Below, one piece after another: positions 29,888-40,488 of a stretch of DNA of 50,172 nucleotides; position 1 is the first letter of the stretch, and every line of letters begins with the position of its first letter. The stretch is from Emiliania huxleyi CCMP1516. Lineage: Eukaryota; Haptophyta; Isochrysidales; Noelaerhabdaceae. The position numbers were made by a program, and so were the translations under genes. Under the pieces are notes generated by a model. The model did no database searches. It was not told where the DNA came from and saw only the letters and a list, made by a program, of their open reading frames with translations. The stretch is taken from positions 15,993 through 66,164 of the forward strand of contig NW_005198673.1 of NCBI RefSeq assembly GCF_000372725.1, read 5' to 3'.

Positions 29888-32800
29888 ATGAGCCGCCGCA
29901 CCTCCCGCCGGCCGCGCTTCGGCTCGGTCAGCCACATGCACGAGGCGGGCGGCGGCGCGGGCAGCGTGCGCGAGGACATCCAGGCGCTCGACTACGACAT
30001 CGACGAGTCGACGCTCTTCCACCAGGAGCTACTGCGGCAGCCGCTCGAGTACCGGCGGCGGCTCAACCTGTACCGGTGGCTCATCTGCGGCGCCGTCGGC
30101 TGCGGCACCGGCGTCCTCGCCTTTGCCATCGACTGCATCTGCGAGCAGCTCTTCGACGTCAAGTTCTCGGTCGCGGCGCACGCGATGACGCACGCGCTGA
30201 GGGGCTCGGGGAGCTCGGCGGCCGCGTGGGTGGCCGGGCTGGCGACGATGAGCGCGATCAACCTGCTCTTCGTCTCGGTCGCCGTCGGCCTCGTCGTCTG
30301 CGTCTCTCCCGTCGCGGGCGGCTCCGGCATCCCGGAGGTCAAGGCGTACCTTCAGGGCGTCAAGGTGCCGCGGATGCTGCGCTTCGACGCGCTGCTCGCA
30401 AAGTCGGTGGGCGTGCTGTGCGCGGTGGCGAGCGGGCTCGTCGTCGGCAAGGAGGGCCCGATGATCCACATCGGCGCCATCATCGCCGCCGGAGTCTCGC
30501 AAGGGTCCTCAAAGAGCCTCAACGTGCGCGCGGCTCACGTCGCCTTCCGTGACGGCCTGAGCCGCGCCTCAGCCCTGCCGGAACCCCCCCCCCCCCCCCT
30601 CCCAGGTGCGCACGATGTGGCTCAAGTCCTTCCGCAACGACCACGACAAGCGCGACTTCGTCTCGGCCGGAGCCGCCGCCGGCGTCGCAGCCGCGTTCGG
30701 CGCTCCAAACAGAGGGGCGGAGGCACGAGCACGGCTCATCCACACCATCTGTGCATGCGTTTGGTGGCCTAGGGGCTCCGATCGGGGGGACGCTCTTCGC
30801 GATGGAGGAGGCGGCCACGTACTGGTCGCAGCCGCTCACTTGGCGCGCCTTCTCCCGCACGCCTCCCGCCCGCGCTCTGCAGTTCGGCCTCGGGGTGTCT
30901 AGAGTGCCTCTTGTGTGCCGGAGGCGAACCTTCTTCATTGATTAATTGATTGATGAATCAATCAGTTGAGTTGTGTGCTGCAGGCGAACCTTCTTCTGCG
31001 CGCTCTGCTCGACCTTCACGCTCAACATCCTCCTCTCCTCGCGCCGGACGGACCACTTCGGCGCCCTCTCCCACCCCGGCCTCATCACCTTCGGCGCCCC
31101 GCCTCCGCTCCAAAGCAGTGACTCTCTTCCGGTCCCCGTCCTTGAGCGTCCTCGAAGCCGCGTCCGCAGGCGCCTTCCTCCCCTCCGACTCGGACTGGGA
31201 CCTGCGCGAGCTGCCCATCTTCGTCGGCCTCGGCGTCGCGGGCGGGCTGGTCGGCGCGGCCTTCGTCTCTCTCTCGCGGCGCCCTCCCTCCCCCTTCCCC
31301 CCCACACCCGCCCCGCCGGCGGCTCTGAGCCGGCGACGGGAGGGGCTCAGAGAGAGAGAGAGAGAGAGAGAGGGGTTTGTCTTCCAGGCGCCTCACTGTC
31401 TGGCGGCTGCGCGCTGTCGTGACCGCGAGGTGGCTGCTCCCCCGCGCGCGTGGGCCACGCACCTTGAGCGCCGTGGAGACGCGAGGGCTGCCCCTGCGCC
31501 GGCGCACGGACAGGCCTCTTGTCGCCCCCCTCCCCCTTCTCAGGCGGCGGGTCTGCGAGGTGCTCGCCGTGACGCTGCTCACGACATTCTTCGCCTTCTC
31601 GTTGCCGCTGCTGCTGCCGTGCGCCGACCACTTTGCGACGCGAAACAGCACTTCGCATAGCGAGGCGCCGTGGCGGCCCGAGGCGCCATTCGAGGAGCCG
31701 ACGCCCCGCTCGCCCCTGCACTCGCGCACACGGGGGCCTGGCCAGGCACTTGCTCCGAACCTCGCTCCAGGCGCCAAACCCGCTCGTCCCCGCCCTCGAT
31801 GAGCTGCTCTGCCCCGCGGGGCGGCACGCCGGCCTCGGAGAGATCACCCTCGGGCCGCACGAGCACGCGATCAAGGTGCTCTTCCACTCGACGACCAAGC
31901 CGGCGCCCGTCAACCTCGGCATCTCCGCCATCTACGCGCTCTTCTCCTTCGCCCTCGGCGCGCTCACGCACGGGCTGCCCGCCCCTCCGCCCCTCCCCCA
32001 ACTGGCGGCTCGCCCACCCAATCCTCAGGCGTACTCACCTACGGCCTCCCCGTCCCGTCCGGCCTCTTTGTGCCGGCCATCATGGCGGGCGGCGCCACCG
32101 GCCGCCTCTTTGGCGAGCTGCTCTCCATCTACGCGCCCGGCTACTCGACCAGCCCGCCCGGCAATTTTGCGCTGATTGGCGCCGCCGCGGTGCTGGGTGG
32201 CGTCTGCCGCATGACCATCTCGATCACCGTCATCGTGGTTGAGTGCACGACGAACATCTCGTACTTGCTGCCGATCGCGCTCACCATCATGGTCGCAAAG
32301 CTGGTGGGCGACCTCTTCAACGAGGGCATCTACGACATGCACCCCCCCCCCCCCCCGCACAGAGGCGCCCGATGCGGAGGCCCCTCTTCACACGCGCAGC
32401 TGTGAGCAGGCACATCAGGCTCAAGCGCTACCCGATGCTGCCCGAGGAGCCGCCGCACGAGCGCGAGCGGCTGCAGGCCAAGCACGTGATGGCCACCTCC
32501 ATCAAGTCCGTGTGCGACGTCGAGCGGGTGGGCAAGATCATCGACCTCCTCAACACCACCACGCACCACGGCTTCCCCGTCATCGCCTCCTCGCAGCTCC
32601 AGCGCGCCCGCCCGGCCGACGGCAACCAAGGCACGCCCTTCCAGCGCAAGCCGCGCGTGCTCGGCATCGTGCTGCGCGAGCAGCTCGTCACCATCCTCGC
32701 CAAGCTCAAGGCGCACAACTGGCGCGCCCCCTCGCCCGGCCCCGACCCGCACGCCCTCGCCGCCGACGACTTCCTGCGGCCGTGGTTCAACGAGGCCGTC

Positions 32801-33361
32801 TCTGCCGACTCGGTCCGCATGTCTGCCGACGAGCTCGAGCGGCGGATCGACCTGCGGCCGTACATCAACGAGGCGGCCGTCGTCACGGCGCAGAACTCGT
32901 CGCTCCGCCGCGTGTCGGCGCTCTTCCGCTCGCTCGGCTTGCGCCACCTGCTCGTGGTGGAGAGCTGCCCCACAATCGTGGGCGTCGTCACGCGCAAGGA
33001 CCTGCTCATGGGCGGCGAGGAGTTCCTGCTGCCGGGCGGCGACTGCTGGCGCGACGACGAGGCGGAGGAGGACGTGCCCGCCCTCCACCGCGCGCCCGCC
33101 TCGTCGCCCGCGCGCCTGTGGCACTCGGCCTTGAGCCGCATCACCAGCTCGAGGCGCAGCACGCAGCCGCGCGGGACGAGGCTCGCCAACGCGGCGCTCG
33201 ACGCGAGGCTGGACGAGCGAGTGGCCGACGAGGCGGGGCTCCAGCCGCTCAGCGCGAGCGCCTTGCGCCCCATCGCCAGCTCGGGAAGCAGCGAGGGCAG
33301 CGGGCGGGCGGGCGGAGGGAGCGACGGGAACGGGGGCGTCGCTGCACCGCCGAGCGAATAG
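29888..33361 (+). CDS. CLC-family chloride channel / H+-exchanger with CBS pair
   Basis: ATG at 29888. Ten exons: 29888-30523, 30606-30699, 30773-30842, 30984-31093, 31170-31275, 31388-31408, 31544-31634, 31771-31957, 32029-32338, 32410-33361; total 2577 nt, 858 residues, frame intact. Diagnostic CLC motifs appear in order: GGSGIPEVK (Ser, typical for chloride), GKEGPMIH (gating Glu), [18 protein letters not shown] (the position of the proton glutamate is kept), [13 protein letters not shown], and a CBS pair ([23 protein letters not shown] ... [30 protein letters not shown]). Both glutamates suggest a 2Cl-/H+ exchanger of an internal membrane. The family is firm. Only the first intron has GT; the other eight have GC donors. 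Exon 6 is 21 nt and is the least certain. Confidence 0.85.
30843..30983 (+). other. CLC intron 3 with duplicated acceptor
   Basis: GCGAACCTTCTTC stands directly after AG both at 30924 (inside the intron) and at 30984 (the used exon start), each preceded by GTGTGC. The intron itself opens GCGCGCCTTCTCC. So the exon start exists three times within 155 bases. The AT-rich ATTGATTGATGAATCAAT core can form a hairpin. Confidence 0.7.
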
Positions 33362-34726
33362 CTCCCCTCTACTAGTTACACTCGAGAGTTTGCTGGTTCC
33401 AGGAGCACTACTAGCCGTACAGTTGCGGGAGTCTACAATTGCGCAGGAGATTTATGTATGTAGCATATGCTCTGAGGTCACAGTATGGGTTCGGCACCTG
33501 TTCACAGCAGTGTGAAGGTATGGGATGAGAAAAAGAAACTCCGGAGTACCAGTATGGATTTTCTTTTTCCGAGGCCGCGCGAATCCAGGCTGGATTTCTT
33601 CTTCGCGCGGGGTGAAAAAAAAACACGGGGCGAGGTGCAATCTGCCATGCTGGACCAACTGCCGGAGTTGGACGCAAGAAGAAAACGCAGCGTTTTCCTC
33701 CCTTGGGTTATCGGCTCCTATAATGGGGGCTTTTCATCGCAGCGCAAATCTATCGCAGCGCACTCGCCATCTGCGAGCCTAGCGCAGCGCGAACTCGCCG
33801 TCTGAGCCTAGCGCAGCGCGAACTCACTCTGAGCCTAGCGCAGCGCCTCGGACATCACCATTTTGGCTCGTCAACAAGCCCTCCGCGCTCCAACTTTTCT
33901 GCGAGCTCGCTGGCCGCAGGAATAGTTAGAGGCTGCGCAGGCCGTCCCGTTTGCTGTTTGAAACGCCTGTTGCGCTGGCCGCTGCGCGCGCGCGCTGGCC
34001 GCTGCCGGGGCTCTGTCTCACTCTCACGTGCCGCAATATGTGTCACACACGGCGGCTTCTGCCACCTCTCGATTGGTTCTACTTTCTCCGCACACCTACC
34101 GGGGAAGGGGCGCTTGGGAGCGGGGGCGGGGGCGGGGGCGGGGGCGCGCAGCGCGGCTGCGCGGCGCGCGCAACAGAGGGTAGGGTGGGGAAGACGGCGA
34201 GGAGGGGGCGGCGGCGGCGGCGGCGGCGGCAGCGCGCGCGCGGCGCGCGCGACGGGGGGGCGGAGCAGCGACCGCTGGCGCGGCCGCTGCTCCGTCTGTG
34301 CCAGGGACGCGCGCTCTGCGCCGCTGCAGAGCGCGCGCGTCAGGGCAAGGGGCATGCGTGGCGGCGCGGGACGCGCGGCGGCGGCGGCGAGCACGCTCCG
34401 TGAGCGGTGAGGCGGCCGGGCGAGGGCGCGGCGGGTGACGGGTCAAGGGAGCAGCCCACACCCGGCGTCGCTTTTTGAGCGACGCCTGTGGTACGCCTGC
34501 GCAGGGGCCGCAGGGCGGTCAGTTGTGGGGCGAGGCGGTGCCGGCCGCGGGCCGGGTGCAAGGCGCCGGCCTCGGCGCCGCCTCGGCGCGCCGCACGGGC
34601 CCGGCGAGCCTCTGAGCGGGGGCCGAAGGTTTGCCGTGGTGGGAGTGGGTAGGGTGGTGGGGGTGATTTGACTTTGCCGCAGAGGCCGTCCCTAGCTGTG
34701 AACAGCAAAACGGGACAGTATTCTTC
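33362..34726. other. intergenic region with short repeats and hairpins
   Basis: GAGCCTAGCGCAGCGCGAAC is repeated at about 33776-33850. At 33497-33518 lies CCTGTTCACAGCAGTGTGAAGG, the minus-strand form of the intron-terminal cassette D. A GGGGGC run spans 34125-34147. A 9-bp stem GGCGTCGCT/AGCGACGCC with a TTTTG loop lies at 34464-34486. No gene recognised. Confidence 0.5.
34464..34486. repeat. perfect 9-bp stem-loop
   Basis: GGCGTCGCT-TTTTG-AGCGACGCC. It lies about 240 bases past the stop of the sulfotransferase-like gene (minus strand) and could be a transcript-end structure; speculative. Confidence 0.45.
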
Positions 34727-35955
34727 TCAGAAGGCTGCCTCCCGCCGTGCTGCAGCTGAGAGCGTGCGCCTGCGTGTTGTGCAGCGGGAGCACGGACAGC
34801 GCCTCCGCGCGCGGCCGGGCAGCGAGAGCCTCTCGGCGAGGGCGGCCGACCAGTTCCCGTCGAAGCTCGTCCCGCAGTAGCTGCCGCACGCGTGCTCGGT
34901 CGCGCGGAGGACGACTTCTGCGGCGTACTGCGGCAGGTCGGCCGCCACGCGCGACCAGGTGTTTCGCGTGTGCGCCGTGTGGCAGTGCGAGAAGAGGGAG
35001 AGGAGATGCGCCCGCGGCGAGCGAATAAGCAAGCCGTTGAACCCGCCATCGACCCGCACGTCCGAGGCGCAGCACTCGCAGTTGGCAGCGCAGAGCACGC
35101 CGCTCACGCTCGCCGCCGCCGCCGCGCACGCCGCGCACGCCGAGGTGGAGAGGTTGCGTCGCCAGCCGGAGCCGGTGGCGGCGCGGCGGCAGTGCGAGTA
35201 GTCGAGGGGCGGATGCGGGTGGGCGGCGAGGTGCAGCTCGAGCGACTCGCCGCCCGTCTTGATGATGTGGAAGAAGCGAAGCGAAGAACCTGCGCGGGTG
35301 CTGAGCAGCCGTGCGGATGCCAGCACCTGCGCAGCTGTCTTCTCTCGACGGTAGCTGTCTTCTCGCCGCCGTATCGTGGAGGCGAAGTGGAGGGGAAGTG
35401 GCGGTGTGCTTGTGGGAGTGTCCTGGGCGACCCTGTACGCGCCTGGCGGCGGCATAGCCAGCGGCAGAGGCGGAGGAATGCCGCGGGGCAAAACCTCCTC
35501 CGCCGACCGCAGGGCGAGAGCGGCGAGAGAGGCGGCGGCAGCGGCGGCGGCGGCGGCGCGAGGTGCCACTCGTCGAGTCGGAGCTTGTAGAGGCGGGCGG
35601 GTAGGACGGCGTCCCAGGCAGGGCCAGTGGCGGAGAGCGGGTTGAGGTAGAGCCGCTCCAGTAGGTGAAGTGCTCCTCGCGCGCGACTGCCGCGTCGGGC
35701 AGCACGGTGCACCTGCGGGGGTAGACAGGGGAGGAGAGGCGGCGGCGTGGAGACCGTGCAAGCCAACGCGTGGCTGCGACTACCGCATCGAAGGCGGCGC
35801 ACCCGTCCACCAAGCGGGCCGCCCCCTCCCCCGGCGAAGCGGCCTCGAGGCGGGGCGCAGTGCTGCGGGTTCCTCGTGAACGCCCATGTGTGGGACAAAG
35901 GCGCACCTGCGGCCGGCCAGTCGAAGCTCGTGAAGCCGAGCGGTGTGGCGCGGAC
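34727..35955 (-). CDS. sulfotransferase-like protein, exon structure unresolved
   Basis: The last exon (about 35327-34727) carries LRFFHIIKTGGESLELHL, the 5'-phosphosulfate loop of membrane-type carbohydrate sulfotransferases, and LIRSPRAHLLSLFSH, which fits the 3'-phosphate-binding motif; several cysteines follow (CAANCECC, CGSYC). Upstream, PLGFTSFDWPAAGAPLSHTWAFTRNP and FDAVVAATRWL plus ERLYLNPLSATGPAWDAVLPARLYKLRLDEWHL are coding-like but lie in different frames, with AG acceptors at 35956 and near 35714. A start codon is not visible, and one frame change near 35845 is unexplained. Likely a Golgi enzyme using PAPS on glycans; inferred. Confidence 0.5.
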
Positions 35956-35982
35956 CTGCTCACAGCGAGGCGTGTGAAGAGA
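35956..35982 (-). repeat. intron 3' cassette D (at sulfotransferase-like gene)
   Basis: Minus strand TCTCTTCACACGCCTCGCTG then TGAGCAG, followed by G. Same terminus as in the monooxygenase intron (11149-11175) and the last CLC intron (32384-32409). Confidence 0.65.
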
Positions 35983-36096
35983 CGCCGCCCACAGCCCTGC
36001 CGCCAGTGTAGTCGACTGGTGTGTGTCGTCGTGGTTTCGTATCTCTCAAGAATACTCACTCACTCACTCACTCAACGCAAGGGCGGGGCTACAGCT

Positions 36097-37644
36097 TTAG
36101 ACAAGCGCGATCGACATGCTCGACGCGTGGCGATGGGATGACCGCCGAGCTCGCAGCCCTGCTCGCGCCAGAAAGGCGAGTGCAAGTGAGCTCAGCAAGA
36201 CCGCCCCGAAGCGCGCGCGCCGCGCGAGCGCCGTCCCCTCGGCCAACAGCCTAGCAGTGGCAGGCACTTCCGCCTCGTCCGCGAGTGGTGGTTGCGGTGG
36301 CGGCAGCGGTGGCAGGGCGATCGTCAGCGTGGGCGGCGGTGCGCCATCGGGTCCAGGACCACCGAATTCGCGTGGGAGCAAATTCCCCATCGCGTTGGTG
36401 ATTGGGGAGAGGGGAGCGGTGGAACCATGGACTGGCCATTCGGGTAGAAGGGCGAGGGTGTGCGTCCCGCCAGGTGCGTCGACCGGCAGCGTCGCCGAGC
36501 CAAGCAGTGTAGCGCCCGTAGCCCAGACGTCAAAGACGTAGAAGCTTCCGACGGGAATGGTATGGTTGATCTGACAGCAGTAATGCCAGTCCCGACGCCC
36601 GTCACATCCTGCTGCCTCCCAAAGTTTCATTGACTCCTTGGTACGCGTTGCATTGACTCCTTCATAGAGTGAGCTGTTGGCGCAGCGCGTATGCGGCGGT
36701 GGTGCAGCCACTGCGGTGGAGCACAGCTCCCGGTCTGCGGCAGACACTGAGACAAACGCCTCAGGCGGGAGCCAGCCCGCCCATCCGCCAATACCTATCC
36801 CATTCCATGGCAGACCATCGGCGGATTGAACGCACAGCTCGCGAAACGAGTCCGCCGATGTCGAGTTGGTTTGGCCGGTGAGCTTGAGCTCGTCTTGCGC
36901 ACACCGTCCGACGCCCGCCGCGCCGCAGGTGGCAGCGCAGAGATCGACGGCGGGCAGGTCATCAGCGTAGCCGGCGGGCGGCGTGAACGTCGGATTAATT
37001 CCCGGGAAAGGCGCGCGGTAGTGGTGGTTATCCGGCAGTCGTGGCATGTTCTCGAAGCTATCCATCACCGTCTTCGGCTGCTCTTCGGTGTCGTCCTCCC
37101 TGTCCTCTCCAATGATCCACTCCGTCCGCAGGGTCTTGACAGAATGGCGGCCCAGCCACCGCTCGCCGCACAAGGCGGCACGTGACCACCTGCGGGTCTT
37201 GTGGACAGCGGCAGAGAGGATAGACCCGCAGGTGTACGATCCGTCATGCCCTTTTGTTCCCGTTATGATGCCAAAGATGGGCGCATCTGTGCATGGGCGC
37301 GGGGTGGAAGGCGGCGACGGCGGCAATGGTGGTATGAATGGGGACGGTGGAGGTGCGCGGGGCGCAAGCAGATCGAGGCAGTTCGAGCCAAAGAAGTGTA
37401 TCGAAAAGGAAGCGAGGAGGTCAACATACATCTTCCCAGAGGCGCCTCGGGGGGCCGGTACGATAAATTCGCTCGGGTTCCGATCGCACGCTCGCATGGA
37501 AAAGCCTTCGCATCTATCCAGCACGCTGCAGTATCCAAGACGCTTCTTTGTACACATACTGCAACGGCTTGCAGCATCTGCAACAGCTGGTGGGGCAGTC
37601 TGCGCACTCGAGAGTAGCAGTGCCACAGGGAAGAGAGCCTGCAT
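36097..37644 (-). CDS. secreted, cysteine-rich type I membrane glycoprotein
   Basis: ATG ends at 37644; 515 residues, one exon. A signal peptide (MQALFPVALLLSSAQTAPPAVA) is followed by a cysteine-rich segment (SRCSMCTKKRLGYCSVLDRC), a proline-rich hinge (PPPSPFIPPLPPSPP), and a large domain with paired cysteines (LCAATCGAAGVGRCAQD, WHYCCQINHT). N-glycosylation sequons NST, NSS, NAT and NHT are present. Near the C-terminus RFGAVLLSSLALAFLARAG is a probable membrane anchor followed by a basic tail. I do not recognise the family. Likely a cell-surface or wall protein. It lies next to the sulfotransferase-like gene and the hairpin array. Confidence 0.7.
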   Translation of the reverse strand: MQALFPVALLLSSAQTAPPAVADAASRCSMCTKKRLGYCSVLDRCEGFSMRACDRNPSEFIVPAPRGASGKMYVDLLASFSIHFFGSNCLDLLAPRAPPPSPFIPPLPPSPPSTPRPCTDAPIFGIITGTKGHDGSYTCGSILSAAVHKTRRWSRAALCGERWLGRHSVKTLRTEWIIGEDREDDTEEQPKTVMDSFENMPRLPDNHHYRAPFPGINPTFTPPAGYADDLPAVDLCAATCGAAGVGRCAQDELKLTGQTNSTSADSFRELCVQSADGLPWNGIGIGGWAGWLPPEAFVSVSAADRELCSTAVAAPPPHTRCANSSLYEGVNATRTKESMKLWEAAGCDGRRDWHYCCQINHTIPVGSFYVFDVWATGATLLGSATLPVDAPGGTHTLALLPEWPVHGSTAPLSPITNAMGNLLPREFGGPGPDGAPPPTLTIALPPLPPPQPPLADEAEVPATARLLAEGTALARRARFGAVLLSSLALAFLARAGLRARRSSHRHASSMSIALV

Positions 37645-37699
37645 TGCGGCTGCGGCTAGGACCAGTCAGAGCCGGCTAAGGGCCAAAAGTAAAACGCGC

Positions 37700-38430
37700 A
37701 ACGCCGCTCTCGGCTCTCAGAGAGGCGTTATATCTCAGTAACCCCGCTCGCAGGTACTAGAGCAGCGTTCGTCAAGCTCAAACCCCACTCTGCACAACAC
37801 AGAGCAGCGTTTGCCTAACAAGACTCCGCTCTGCAACCTTCAGAGCGGACTCTTGCTCAGAAAAACACCGACCGAACACGTTCGAGCGGAGTCAAGTCAG
37901 TGCAACACCGCTCAACATAGCGGGAGCGGTCAATTCCGCGGAGAGGCTGCTTTCGCCTCCCTCAGTCGCGCTCTCCTTCGCTCCTCCTCTTCAGAGCGGG
38001 ACTTTGCTGAGTGAACACCGCTCTAGCTAGTAAGAGCAGCGATTGCTTTAAGCTGACACCGCTCTAAATGGCGTGAGCGGCGTATCACTAAACGCGACGC
38101 CGCTCTGACTACTCGGAGCAGTGACGACCCACCCACACGCGCTCAACCCCAGGGGCGGGGCTCGCCACGCCGCGCCGCGCGCCACGAGCGATCGTGGATC
38201 CGCCGTCGGCGTCAGGTGGCATCGCCGTCCCGGCGTCCCAGAGCAGCGTCTATTCAGGGCGACGCCGCTCACGTCATTTAGAGCGGTGTCAGCTTAAAGC
38301 AATCGCTGCTCTGACCAGCTAGAGCGGTGTTCACTCAGCAAAGTCCCGCTCTGAAGAGGAGGGGCGGAGGAGAGCGCGACTGAGGGAGGTAAAAGCAGCC
38401 TCTCCGCGGAAATTGACCGCTCCCGCTGAA
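37700..38430. mobile_element. foldback-like element: hairpin-array arms in inverted orientation
   Basis: Arms 37919-38107 and 38239-38427 are inverted copies of each other (about nine bases in ten agree). Each arm, and 37700-37918 too, is built from units of about 41 nt: a stem CCGCTCT...AGAGC(A/G)GCG with a variable 8-10 nt loop, then an AT-richer linker such as TTGCTTTAAGCTGACA or TTTGCTGAGTGAACA. About 14 units are visible. No open frame. Foldback transposons have long inverted repeats made of short tandem repeats; the assignment is inference. Confidence 0.6.
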
Positions 38431-38930
38431 GAGGCGCGGCGTCGGCCGTCGCCGACCTCTCTAGATTAGCGTCGGAGACGCTGGCGTGGCTGCGCACGCT
38501 CTCGATCATCATCGCACATTGCCCTAGCGCTTGGCGTGACGGGCTAGTGCGCCGAACAGGTGCCAGAGGCGACCTGTGAACAGAGAGGTGTGAAGAGGCG
38601 CGGTGTCGGCCGTCGCCGACCTCTCTAGCGTCGGAGACGTCGGCGTGGCCCTGCCACGCTCTCGACCATCATCGCGCGTCGCCCTAGCGATTATAGCGTG
38701 ACGGGCTAGTGCGCCGAACAGGCGCCAGAGGCGACCTGTGAACAGAGAGGTGTGAAGAGGCGCGGCGTCGGCCGACGCCGACCTCTCTAGATTAGCGTCG
38801 GAGACGCTGCCGTGGTCCTGCCACGCTCTCGACGATCATCGGGCATCGCCCTAGCGATTATAGCGTGACGGGCTAGTGCGCCGTACAGGCGCCAGAGGCC
38901 ACCTGTGAAGGACAGAGTGCAAACGAGGCG
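38431..38930. repeat. ~163-bp satellite, three full units
   Basis: Units start with GAGGCGCGGCGTCGGCC at 38431, 38595 and 38757, with a partial at 38925 (spacing 162-168). Each unit contains hairpins (GTCGGC/GCCGAC, AGCGTC/GACGCT) and ends CCTGTGAACAGAGAGGTGTG, the reverse of intron cassette D. Confidence 0.9.
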
Positions 38931-39839
38931 CGGCGTCCTGCACGCCACGACCCCCACCTCGGTCGCAGGGGAGGGCGGGTGGCGACAGAAGCTGTGGCAG
39001 GCGCAGCGGCGAGCAGAGAGGCTCTGCCGCGCGCGGCACTTTCCATGTTCCAAGTTTGGTAAAGTTGTCGTGCTGGCTTCCGCTGGGGCGGAAGTTCGAA
39101 GTTCACGCACTACCTGTAAAGAACCCGGGCCGCGCTAAAGCGCTATCCGGCATTCTTTCCTTTTCTCGTGCGTTCCCTCTGAAGGCATCGGCGGATCCTC
39201 TCATTCCACATGGTTCGAACGACCGTACGTGTGTACGTACATCACAGGGCATGAGAGAGCCCACATCCGGATAATTCGCACGATGTGCTCTATTGGTGAC
39301 AAGAGGCGCGAGCTCCGGAGGCTAGAGTCCCGTGACGACTGTCACTTCAGGGTACTCTGAGCCGCTCGTGCCCCTTCCATTGAGTGAGAGGCTTGTCGCC
39401 CATTGAGTAGAGAGAGGGGCTCTCACGATCAGCAGTGAGTTCATCGCCAGTTATCTGCGCCTCCGTTCGTCGCTCTCGTGCTTGATCGTCAGGCCGTGCT
39501 CTCACGTTTGCTGAGCTACCTCCGCTATCGGAACCATTTTACAAGTTTGCCCGCCGACATGTCCCGGTCCGGCTCAGTCAATTCAATGTCGCTCGGCGCT
39601 CGCTGGCTCCGTGGATGCTTGTGCTGCTGAGCAATCCAGGCGCACCTTGGCAACCGGCGGCAACGACTTGCGGCGTCAGCATTCGAACGGTTGCGTTGAT
39701 TTGCTTGCTCCGCGGTATCTAGCCGGCGCGCTCCGCGCGTGTGTCTAGCTAGCGCGCTCCGCGCGTATGTCCGAGTAGCACCAGCGCGCTCCGCGCGCAC
39801 CATAATCTCAGTGCCACTAAAAGCTCGTTTCTGCAGCTT

Positions 39840-40095
<256 letters not shown>

Positions 40096-40488
40096 GAGAA
40101 GTTTACCTTACTTACCTTACCTTACCTTACATCCGACACGGGGATTCACTGCACACTCATGACTCATGTTAGCAATTCGGGTTTCGCCGGCATCGTCCAA
40201 CTTTGAGAGAGATGTCAACGTGAATGAATGAGGGTCGGTTCGTCTGCCAGCTGTTTGTCGACTCTCTCCAGGTTCTCGAGGTGGATATCCTTTGGCCGCG
40301 TTGGGTACTCGTTTGTTGTGTGTGACTCGGGGTTCGACCCTGACAGCTTCCCTGAGAACCCCGATGCAGCAATGCCCGCATGACACGTGTGCCGATTGCT
40401 GCCTCATGTGCTTAGTCAAACGCACCAGGGCGGGCGCGCTGTGTCCCCTACCCGGCTAGGAGCCGAACCCAATCATGATGGCTCTTCG

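Noticed and set aside
37700..38930. CRISPR-like array (regular repeats with variable spacers)
   Set aside because: The conserved parts are two halves of a stem in each unit, the variable parts are only loops of 8-10 nt, the whole is inverted on itself, and the genome is eukaryotic with no cas genes.
40320..40345. tRNA gene (GGTTCGACCC resembling a B box)
   Set aside because: No matching acceptor stem or A box at the right distance.
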